Shown: in pieces, positions 31,438 through 43,400 of the stretch
How positions within the stretch are numbered: the stretch's first letter is position 1
How the letters are laid out: every line of letters starts with the position of its first letter
From: Homalodisca vitripennis
Lineage: Eukaryota > Arthropoda > Insecta > Hemiptera > Cicadellidae
Assembly (NCBI RefSeq): GCF_021130785.1
Contig: NW_025777476.1
Span: forward strand, 34,214 to 98,213
Reading direction: 5' to 3'
Length of the DNA stretch: 64,000 nucleotides
Translations under genes and position numbers: made by a program
Notes under the pieces: model-generated
Told to the model about the DNA's origin: nothing
Seen by the model: the letters and a program-made list of their open reading frames with translations, nothing else
Databases searched by the model: none

Positions 31438-34400
31438 GTAAGCCCACCAGATTGATTTTTTATTTGAATATGTTACTGTATTCATACTTTAATTTGCTGT
31501 AATGTGTACTTTCTTACTTCTAGCGCCTTTTAATTTTCTTTAAATATTGGTTTCAAGAATGGTTTATAATTAATAAATGGTTTCTTAAAATTTTGTAGAA
31601 CAAAAGATCCATTTGCCTTTTATGCCTGATTGGACATGATTTTTCAGGAATGGTTACAATAAGTGTAGGTATGTCTATACATGTTACTACAAATTGTATT
31701 TAACTCCATTTGAAGATAATCTTAATTTATTTTTGGAACTGACTTCTGTATTCACTTGATTGCTTGGTAGCCTAGATGTCAAATCAAAATATTGGATTGA
31801 AGGGATTTATTTCTTTATAATAAAAATTCCTTTGCCTTATAGTTTATAAAACTTGTTGTTTATTAAAATAGGTCAACCTTAGTTTCAAGTCCTACTATTG
31901 TTTTACATAGTACATATGCTTTGGGGTTACTAATCAAAACATTGGAATAATTTTGAAATTGTGAGTATGAGAACCTCTATAAACTATTATACGTTATCTT
32001 TTTTCTATGACAGTAGGCCAATTGGGTAGGGTACGATAAGCGGACCCGGTTTTTTTATATCGAAGAATGTAATCATCGATACCTAATATTCGCATCTCAA
32101 ATCCTAGACTATTAATCGATATAAGATTATCTATAATCTTCAATAACAATGATATGTTTTAAATTAAAATATGGATTTAATATTTACAGTAATTATTATA
32201 AGCAAAATTAGGAAAACTAAAGACGACAATATTTGCTCCTCTCACAGTTACAGTTGTTTCTTTCCCACAAATTTCACATAATGGATTTTTCGGTACGAGT
32301 CCAACATGTTGAAGCCACTTAAAACATGTCTTATCATCTTTCAAAGTAATGTCGTGTAGTTTTCTAAAATTCATTGCCATTTGTAATAATCAAATGTTAC
32401 TTATATGTAAAATTGAAATATTACCTTACGTGTATTATTTGAAAGTGTTTACAGCTGTTGATATAGATTATTTAAGTTATTTGTTCAAAATAATTATTTA
32501 AGTTATTTGTTCAAAATAATTAATTAATATCGATTGATTATATCGGTGGTTATGATTAAGTAATATCGTTTGCCAATTTCGATATAAAAAAACCGGGTCC
32601 ACTTATCGTACCCTACCCGGCCAATTCCTTTTTAACAGTGGATCATTTTAACTATTTTATTATTAGCTATACTAATTATTTAAACCTACAAAATCAAATA
32701 AACTAACCTAATTCTTACTTAACCCTTTGAGTGCCGCTGCACCATTATATCAGGCCTTGTAAATTGCCAGCATTAATTGGCTCGACGATCCTTATTTGGG
32801 TGATATTCAGTATACTGCATTACAGTAAGCAGCCGCTACCACAATCAAACTGGGGTACCATGTTATCGATTAAATAGCCTAAACTATTGAAAATAGTTAA
32901 GAACATTGGGTTATAATTGTTATTTACAATTACTTTTTGCTAGCTCTTTTTAATGTAATGGATAAAAATATTGTTCTAAATAATTTCAAAATAACATCAT
33001 TTGTATGGTATCTGATTTATAGCTGAAATCACAATGGCATGTGTTATTCATGTCACAAGCTGTAAGACACGTTTATCCTCTAACATTTTAAAAAGTAACT
33101 AAGAGGTTTTGGTAGGTACTTCTTGTACTGCAGCCATTTAATATACACAGTGGTTGCAGTATAACAAGAACCCATCACAATTGAATTAACCATTGATTAG
33201 GGGTTTGCGATCACTTTGTTGCACTTTGCAAAACGAACAAAGAAAATGCAATGCTGTTGAGAAAAGATCTCGCAAAGTTGTGACGAAAGCGAGAAAGAAC
33301 AAGTAACCGCAAAAAGTATATTGAATTTTAAAAATCAGTTTACAAAGATGCAAATATTGTTTTTCAATGATATTAAGATCATATTCAGGGTGGGGCAGAA
33401 TAGACTCCCAAGTTTCATTCAGTCACTGTAGAGCTCGAAGGTCAGTTAGTGGAGTGTGAGTATTGGCATTTTGTGGGGGAAAGGCGCAATTTTCGTTGTC
33501 ACTATGCAGGGGACTTACATTCGAGTAATCATATAGCTGCATTCGGTGTAACGATTAATGTCCTCTTTTTGTTTTTTCCTCATCGGTCATCGGAATGATA
33601 GTTAGTTACGCATGGCTAGTAACACTGTTTACTTCGTTCTGAAATTAGTTGTGTTTTGATGTAAAAACAAATTATGAAATGGTTTTCAATTTACATTTGT
33701 TAATGTAAATATTATTATTAATGACAGTATTTATTTTTTGATGTTCTCATATCAACGAGCATTTTGTTTGTTTTAACATTGTTTCCAGTATTGCTGCTGC
33801 AAAGTGCTTAACAATTTGACGATCTACTTTTAACATTAGTTTATTGTGGAAAAATTTAATATAATGCAGGAATTTTGTGTATAATTTGATGGCCTTCCAT
33901 TTAGGTTAAGTGTTGGTTTTGCAACGTATGGTGTATAGCTAAAAAAAATTGAACATTTGGACAATTTTTAATGAAACACAAGTTTTTAAACAATTTCGTA
34001 CTAACAAATTAAAATACATATTGTATTTTGCTTTTACTACAAAAAATATATACTATATTCTTAATATTATTGCTAAAAAAAATATAAGAATTGTCAATTG
34101 GTTATTGAGCAACAATTTTTTCCAATAAGCTTGTAAATATACCAGCGAGCGGAGGTATTGTCGGAGTCGTTGTGCGGCTATCGTTTACAGTACGCCGGGT
34201 AGAAGTGCATGTAGATCATCTAGGATTAAGTGTTATAGTTATGGAACTTTAGGAACCATATCTAAATCTAACTTCTCAAAAGATTTATAACAAATTAAGA
34301 AATGTAGTTGATAAGTATCCAACAAACATTTTCAAAGCTAAATTGTATACTTGGTTACTGAGGAATCCTTTTTATGATCTGACTGAGTTTTTTAGTATTC

Positions 34401-37400
34401 ATGAAGTGAATTTCTAGTTTTCCATTTCTTCCTGTTTATTCTTATTTCTTTCTTCTTATTTACTATACTTTGTTTCATGTTTTGTAAAAAAACAGTGTTT
34501 TGTATAACATTGAAATGTTTTTAATTGTATAATATTTTAATGTTTTGATTGTATAATATTTTAATGTTTTTAACTTCCTAGATAGGTGCTAATATTATAG
34601 GTTATAGTTTTATTTACAATTTTACAGTCCATTTTAAATAGCTTGTAATAGGGATTGATCAGGATGTTGTTTAGTACCTAAGTTTATTCCGTTGTATCAT
34701 TTATGAAATTGTATTATTTATTATGTAGGTATGAAGATAGGTGGAAGAGAGAAATTCTTGGCAACTTTTGTTAAATATGTTTAAATGTTAGATTAATAAT
34801 ATTACCTCCAGACTACACCACTTAGGTGTATATTTGACTTTGCTGATGCATTTTTGTAAGATGGCAATAAACATTTATTTATTTATTTATAATGGTTTCA
34901 GTTCACTTATAAATGAATACACTAGAATAACACATATCTCTTCTTCTTGTCTAGACCACATTTTTATAAGACATAAAAATTTGAAAATATTTAAGACCGG
35001 AATTTTTCATATTAATATTACAGATCACAGTTTAACAGCTCTAATTGTCTTAGATGAAAAACCGACGTTACCAAAAAATGAACTACTTGAATTAAGAAAG
35101 ATACATTTTGAGAAAGTAAAAGATAAGTTGCTTGTTGAAAATTGGAACGATGTTTACGTGGCTGAGGGTGTAGATGAGGCCATGGATGAATTTTATAAAG
35201 CCATGAACAGAGCTATATTAGAAAGTACAGAAGTTAAAATAATTCCCCCAAAAAGAAATTCTTGGCAACTTTTGTTAAATATGTTTAAATGTTAGATTAA
35301 TAATATTGCCTCCAGACTATACCACTTAGGTGTATATTTGACTTTGCTGATGCATTTTTGTAAGATGGCAATAAACATATATTTATTTATTTATTTTATT
35401 TATTATTAGTTTATCTTTTCCTCATCAAAGCTGGTTAGGGGGAGATCTAGTGGCAGATCCACGGGAGATAATTAGTCCTCTAGAAAGTTGTCCTCTTCTG
35501 GTCGCGATGACACGAGGTTATACACTATAATTTAAAAATAGGACAGTCATGTTTCTAACACAGCCTCAGGTACAGTAGATAATAAATGGTACATTTGAAC
35601 AAGATTAAATTTCTCACCATATTGAGCTGATTTGTTCGTTTTTCCACCTCATGGTTAGATCAATTTTTCTCCATTTCATTTCTCAGTGATTGTATGGTTC
35701 TAACCTCGATTGCGCTTTAGCTAAGTAAAAATTGTTTTTAAATTATCAAGTTTTAAACTCATGCTTGAGCTTAATTTGATTAGTAAGAATATTTTTATAA
35801 GACACTTTATTTTACTTTTTTTTTTTTTTTTTTTTTTTTTCTTCTTCCTTGGGGCGGCCTACTGCCATGCACTTAAGCCTCAAGGGCCTTTTGCGCACCC
35901 CGAAAACACCATACTCTTACTCCCATGGCCATGGCCCTAGGTGGTATTTGGCCTCGCCAACCAGCTGCCTCCATCTCTCCCTGTCTTCACAATCCCCCTG
36001 ACCCGCTCTCAATTTCCGCAAGTCCTTCTCCACCTGGTCCTTCCAGCGATTTTTGGGTCTACCTCGAGGTCTTCTTCCAACTGGATTGTGTTTCCAAACC
36101 TCTTTAATCAATTTATCATCCTCCCTCCTCATCACATGGCCTGCCCACCGAAGTCTCTTGCTCTTTGCTTCTCCTACAACGTCTGGAGATTGAAACATCT
36201 CTCTGATTTCTTGGTTGTGCCTGATTCTCCATCCATCTCCATCTCTAATAGGTCCGAAAATTTTCCTCAAAATTTTATTCTCGAATGTAACCAATCTCTT
36301 TTCTGCCTGTTTATCTATAATCCATGTCTCTGCTCCATAGAGAAGAACTGGTCTTATAACAGTCTTATATATTCTTAATTTTGTTTTGTAAGACAGTAAT
36401 TTTGATTTTAAAATATTATTTAATGCGTACATGCTTCTATTTGCCAAATTTATTCTATTTTGTATTTCTATTAGTTCATTACTCTTTGAATTAACTATTG
36501 CTCCGAGGTATTTGAAGTAAGAATAAATACATTTAAGTAAAAACGTATTGTGTTAAGTAATATTTGAATGAGTAGCAGATAATGTTTCCTCTATTAACTT
36601 TTGCATTAATTGGAAATTAGGTACTTTGGTGTTATACAGAGACCACTCTGCCTCTATCAACTACTTGTCACAACGCGATACAAGTTTGTTTATATTAGGC
36701 TATCATAAATATGTTACTGTAGTAGTAATGTTAACCTATATGAACACTCATGTAATCTGAGCTTTAATAATGGGTACTATTTTAAGGAATGTTTTTCATT
36801 TTTGACAGAAGTGCGGGGTCCGCACTGGGCATTTTACGTGACAGATTGTCTTACGTGATCTGATGCTGGAAAAGTATTGATCGGAAATGCCTCTGTCATC
36901 ATTGTGAGCGGGCTTCATTGGCTATATATACTGACAAAAACATATAACCATCCCTCCAGATAGTACCCTACATTCAAGCTCAGATTTTGTGAGGGTTAAC
37001 TTTACCTTTTTCTACTTAAAATACATACGTATATACAGGGTGTATATTATGTCTGGAAACACCCAAATATATCCTTTAATAATTTAAATATAAATTTGAA
37101 ACCTCTTACAAATCGTGATAGAGATTGGGCATATCTACTTTTTGGAACAATGTTTTGTTATGTCACACCAACGGGGGGACGTCCTGCCGAGGGTATCGTG
37201 AATATTCTTAATGGAAGCCTATACCTTGTGATACATAATTTTAAAGGTAATAGCTTACTGAATTGAATGCCACAAACCGCATCTCAAAGGAATTATTCTA
37301 TCAGAAAATAGAGCATTTTTAGTATAGAAAATTTACTGATGTTTCAACAATGTAATTTTTTAACATGGTTCTTGCCACAAAATGTGTTACACTAATTTTT

Positions 37401-40400
37401 TAGCATTTTTTAAATGTTCAATTAAAATAAAATAAACAATTATTTTTAAGCTGGTTTCATTAGTACAAATTTACCAGTTTTTATTACAATGAATAAAACT
37501 TATGAGTCACTTTCTCTGATTACTTTATGAATCTGTAATTGGTGTTTTCCAGTCAGCAGAAGGTTTAAAGAGACAAAGGTCACTAGCCTATGAGAAACAT
37601 TATTGTGTTATTAATCATGCTGGTCTACAGGTTTCAGTTTGTTGAGCATGGAGCTTTCACTAGACAGGTCTAAGCTTGGGAATTACAAATGGACAAAGGT
37701 CATATCATTCCTGTCGAGTTAATCAGTGTCTCTGAAGCATTGCTGTCAACAAGTTATCTAATTACAGTAGTTCAGTTTTTATTTGGCATTTTAATGGAAT
37801 TGTCTGAAAGAGAACGAATTACTCTGTTGATGATGCGAGGGTATGGCCATCGTCAAAGATCTTAAATCGGGAAGTTTTGTAATTTGTTTAATGACACTTT
37901 CCCAGAAAGGAATCCCATAAGTGTTTCAACAATATCAAAAACTATTGAGCGTTTTGAAATGACAGGGAGTGTACGTAATCGGCCAAAAGTCGGGTAGGAT
38001 ACAATCTGCAACAGATGAAGAACATGCACTAGATGTTTTGCAAACATTTATTGAAGACCCACATACATCGCTCAGAAAAGCTGCACAGCAACATGATATG
38101 CACCCTATGTCTGTGAGTAAGATTTTTAAAATTAATAAATACAAACCATTTAAAGTTCATTTAGTCCAACAGTTAAGTGAGGATGATTACGACAGAAGAG
38201 TTGAGTTTTGTGAACTTGTGATGCGCAAATGAGATGACAATAGAGATTTTCTGACCAACATACTATATTCCTGATGAGGCAACTTTTTTCCTAAATGGCA
38301 ATGTTAACAGGCACAATTGCCGTTACTGGGCTAGGGAAAACCCACATTGGATTACTGAGTCCCATTCACAGCAACCACAAAAACTGAACGTATGGTGGTG
38401 GAATTTTAGGTAACAAAATTGTTGGACCCTTTTTCATCAATGGAAATTTAAATGCCGAACTTTACTACAATATGCTCCAAAATGAAATAATCCCCAGCTA
38501 TTCAAATTGCATCAGGAGAATACTTTGATAATGTATGGTTTCAGCAGGATGGTGCTCCACCCCATTATGGGAGACAGGTAAGAGAGTATTTGGATTTAAG
38601 GTTTCCTCATAAATGGATTGGCCGAAGAGGAGAAATCGAATGGCCTCCAAGATCTCCGGATTTGTCACCAATCGATTATTTTCTATGGGGTCATTTAAAA
38701 TCCAATGTTTATAGAAGAAAGCCTCATAATTTGGAAGACCTAAGAAACAGGATTATAGAGGAGATTGCTTTGATAACTGAAGAAATGTTAGGCAACTCTG
38801 TCGAATCATTTTACACAAAGATTGGCTCATTGTCAAACCGTAGAAGGAACACAGTTCGAACAATTGCTTTGACACCAAATGCAGGTAAAACGTTTGTTGT
38901 AAGACATTTCTAACAGCATACATTATTTTTTATTTGTAAATAAGAAATCAATAACATAAGTTATTTCCATAATTGTACTGTAATAAAAAACTGGCAAATT
39001 TGTGCTAATAGAACCGAGCTTAAAATGAAATTTTTTGTTTTATATTTAATTGAACATTTAAAAAAATGCTAAAAAATTAGTGTAACACATTTTGTGGCAA
39101 GAACCATGTTAAAATTACATTGTTGAACATCAGTAAATTTTCAATACTAAAAATGCTCTATTTTCTGATAGAATAATTCCCTTGAGATGCGGTTTGTGGC
39201 ATTCAATTCAGTAAGCTATTACCTTTAAAATTATGTATCACAAAGGTATAGGCTTCCATTAAGAATATTCACGATACCCTCGCAGGACGTCCCCCGTTGG
39301 TGTGACATAACAAAACATTGTTCCAAAAAGTAGATGCCCAATCTCTATCACGATTGTAAGAGGTTTCAAATTTATATTTAAAATTATTAAAGGATTATAT
39401 TTGGGTGTTTCCAGACATAATATACACCCTGTATATATATTTTCCTACTTATATTGCTTAATAACAAGTAGTAGATAGGGACATTTACTCCGTGTAATGC
39501 CAACGTACCAAAATTAAATAGACTGTCAGATCAGAACAAGCCCTGGCTTACTTGTTTTTTATTATCAGATTGGATGAAGAGCTCCAAATATGATAATTTT
39601 TGTGCTGAAAGAGGTCATAGTAAATACTATCCTTACAAAAAGTTAAGCACGGCGCCCACTGCGACAGGCCCTTGAGGCGACTGTGCCGGTGCTGAGTGGG
39701 CCGAGTCCGCTTGGGCCAGGCTGCTCACAGTGGGTGCGTGTCCATTTGATCGTATGTATTTTGACAGAGTATAAAAGACTGGGGTGGGCTGGGCTCGACC
39801 GGTCGCAGTTGGCGGGTGTTCATTTGATTGCGTGTATTTCGACTTCACAAAAAGGACGAGCTGATAGCAGTGGACAGGTGTCTTTTGATTGCGTGAATTT
39901 TGACTTCACCGGGCCGAGCGGGTCGCAGTGGGCGCCATGCTTAATCCTTTAATTTTACTTGGTATTTTGAAGGAGTGGTTTTTTTTAGTTTAGGGCTTTT
40001 CAAACATCTAGTTTCAAAAGAAAGAACTTACGGATTTATATCAATGTGAGCCAATTTGACAATCCCACTAATATTATAAATGCGAAAGTTTGGATGTTTC
40101 GAGGTTTGTCCTCGAATCACGTTGAAACTGCTCTACGGATTGTGCTGAAATTTGCAACAGGTATAGATTTTGCTCTGAATTAAAATTTAGAGTGCTTTTT
40201 ACCACCCATAACACATTCATTTCACCAAATAAAGTCGAATTCAAGTTGAAAAATTAGTTTGTTTTTATTCTAATGGTATGATAAGAACAAAACGTATTTT
40301 GACAGCTATAGTTCGACAAACTTTCTGAAACATCTGTTTACATTTGAATTTTATCATTAATAAGTAAACAGTGCTTTCCCCCCCCCCCCCTTGGGGCGGC

Positions 40401-43400
40401 CTACTGCCATGCACAAGGGCTTTTCGGTAGTGTAATGCAGATAGTAAATAAAACATGAATATATAAATTTTACTCCAGATTGCGCCATTGACGAATTAAA
40501 ATCATCTAATGCATTAAATGCTATTATAAAACTAACCTTAATGAACAAAGTTATGAATGTTTTCACATAAGTTACTTTAAACTGGTGGGCTTCCTTGACA
40601 TTATGATATTACATTTTAACAATGGCTTACGGAAAAAAAACAGACAAATGAATACTAACATACCTTAATGTTTAATTCTTTTCCTGGCTACAGTCCAAAA
40701 AACAAGTGTAACGCAAAACTTTAATAACGATTATTTTGGAATGTTGCATAACCTTAATAAGGATTTCCCCCTTATACCGGAAGTACATAAGAAGTAGGTA
40801 GGACTTCCCCCTAGGTCGTAATAGGCTTTTCAGTCCTAGCAAACTCAACTATGCCAACACGATTTTGACCAAAATAGATTTCTGAGAACCATATAATCGA
40901 ACGTATATAGTTTTTTAATCGAGGCAATATGGCAAGCTAACCTGTGACATATTAGGTAAGTGAATTTAAACGGTCTTAAGTAGGCACTTTTTAACCGAAG
41001 TAGGCATCTCGGTCCTATGTAAGTATATATATTTTTTTCTTCGTCAGAACAAGGCAAACTCTACTATGGTACTGGAAATATCTTAGACTTGAAATATATG
41101 ACAAGGGCTGGAAATATACACTTTTTGACCAAAGTAAGTTTCCGAGACCTGTGTGATCCGAGATTTGTGTTTCCTTGATCGGGATTACAAGGCAGATTCA
41201 GCTGTGACGTTATGTATATAATTAATTAGAACCAGAAATGCTCCTACACGTGCTAAACATGATATAATAATTAAGTTAAACTCTGATACTATTTACCACG
41301 AACTTAAATAATATCTACCTGTTGTATGCCTACTTATGTTTTAAAATGTTTGTAGGACTCCCATCATATTACATCATAATTGCTTTTTATAAGGACTTCG
41401 GTTCTAAAAATTGTGTGCGAAGCCGCGGGTAACAGCTAGTATGAAATAAATGGATAGAATATTTCTCTTACAGACCAATAAATTTAATTTAAATGGATCC
41501 CCTTTTAATCTTGACAGAGAGGAATATTGTCCTATTACCATGAAGTTACCACCAGAATTTTGTAATGATACGACTTTGACTATAATACAGCTTAGTGGCT
41601 AATGTATAGGCCTATGCTATATATATATATAATGATTTTTTTTAATATTAAATATGTTGTAGCCTATTTTTCCAATCTGCCACAGACTTGTCCAAATAAC
41701 TTATGCCTCTCAATGTGAAAAAATAGTTTTTAGTTTTGATCTGAAACGTATTACTGTATTATTTATTTATGTTGTTTAATATATAAAAAAGAGTGTAAAG
41801 ATTATCACATTGGAGCCTGTGCTCAGGCCAGGCTAGAAGGCTGGCCGTTCTTCAAGTATAATGCCAGTGTTCAAGAATGGCTGAGGTAAGGACACAGTGA
41901 ATAAAGTTTACCATTTAAAAACAAAATGAACATTTTATGAAATGCATACAATAGTGTTTGTGTTTACAGGCATTACATTTCTTAATCCTTCACTTTTTCT
42001 TACGCATTTACCTATTTTTTTTTATACTTTTCTCAGTCAGCCTATTTCAATAAGTATCTGTTATAGCCTATATCAAGTCAAATGTGACATAAATTGGAAT
42101 ATTTTGACAATTAATTACTAGACCTATTATAAAAATATTATCAAAATTTTTACTGGTCATGACAGTAGTTTCATTAAGATGCAATAAATCTACTTGAGCA
42201 AAAGAATCTTTTCTTTCAAAAAAAGGCATTTTAAAGTAATTAAAAATCTTTTTAGATTTAACAATATTAGGAAAGAAATTAAATACCTTATTGCAGTATT
42301 ATGAAATTTTGTGCAGTATATATATTTTTTTAAAAAAAGAAAGAAAAGGTTTAGAATAAAAAAAATTGTTACATTGCAAATTATTTAAGAAGTTTGTTGA
42401 GGGAAAAAACAAATAATACACAGAATTGGCTTTTAGTTATCGTACAAGTTGAAACATTTTAAATCATAGAAAGTTTTAAAATGTACTTTTTTCCTTTGTG
42501 TATAAATATTTTTTATATTTTAAATTAATGAAGGGAGGATTCAATTTATAATGAAAAACAATCTATCAACCACATTGAAATTGACTAACCTCTGATACCC
42601 AATAACTAAATTGGTCTCACAAACAATGAAATTATAATTTTAATAGTATTGTCTCTGAGATGGTTATTTCATGTAACCTTTACTAATCTCTACACCAAAT
42701 TTGGTTGCATTTGGAAATTTGTAATCCATCTACAGATAAATTTAATGCATCTATCTTTCGGACTGCAGTTATATTAGCAGTTAATATTAATGATCAAATG
42801 TATCATACACTATTGTTAAGAGCATTAAGACCAATTTTGTGTGGAATTAAAATTTTACAGCTTTTTAAAATATCTTAAAAAATGTTCTTTTTTCTTGTGT
42901 CTTAGTATTTTCTAAAGAAAGTAACTAAGCACTAAAAAAGATAAAATACTGAAATTCATGGCATTCTATCCATTTGAAATTTTCTTTAATTAATGTATCA
43001 CATGACTAGGTTTGTACGTTTTGAGATATTTTCTATACTCCCAAAAACAGTTTTTGAAAAACCCAGTATGTCCCCTTCAATTTATTTGAATAATATATCT
43101 TTCTTACATTATAACTTACTACAAACTTACAAAATTTCAAAATGTAATGAATGTGGGTTCTCATTTAAAAGAATATTTTACTACTGGTGTACACGCCAGT
43201 TTGGTGTGAGTTCCCATTACTATGTACATTATGTACATCCTGTATTCCATAATAAGTTAGGTGTTAAATTATCGCCCTCGACCAATTAATGTTTTATGTG
43301 TAATTTTGTTAATACTATTAAATTTTTTAAATATAAGTACTAACCTTGAATCTTTTGGTTGCAGCTAAACTAAGACCATGTGTTTAAGTGTAGGCTTATT

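Larger units (their letters stand above)
37036..39431 (+). mobile_element. Tc1/mariner-type DD41D transposon with very long inverted repeats
   Basis: The element starts CAGGGTGTATATTATGTCTG and ends with the inverse (ACACCCTG), flanked by TA at 37034-37035 and 39432-39433. The inverted repeats extend about 470 bp on each side with scattered differences. The interior encodes a broken transposase on the plus strand. The TA target, CAGGGTG start and DD41D spacing fit the rosa-type group of mariner relatives. The group name is inferred from spacing. Confidence 0.88.
36620..39509. mobile_element. MITE copy 2, split by a nested DD41D transposon
   Basis: The left end GGTACTTTGGTGTTAT (36620) and right end ATGCCAACGTACC (to about 39509) are inverted repeats of the same family as 13128-13660. 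Internal words also match copy 1 in reverse orientation (TTTCCGATC, AGATCACGT, TGAGCTTGAAT). About 490 bp of MITE sequence remain once the nested 2.4-kb element and one TA are removed. Confidence 0.75.

Noticed and set aside
35925..36378. Plus-strand 145-codon frame
   Set aside because: It is the antisense of the RTE-like C-terminal coding region, whose minus-strand reading has clear motifs.
39633..39952. GC-rich open frames on both strands near 39.7 kb
   Set aside because: They arise from tandem repeats within the TTAA-flanked insert and show no coding character.
42993..43289. 98-codon plus-strand frame in LSM14 intron 1
   Set aside because: Compositionally biased, no recognisable domain and flanked by stops. 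Not supported as a gene.
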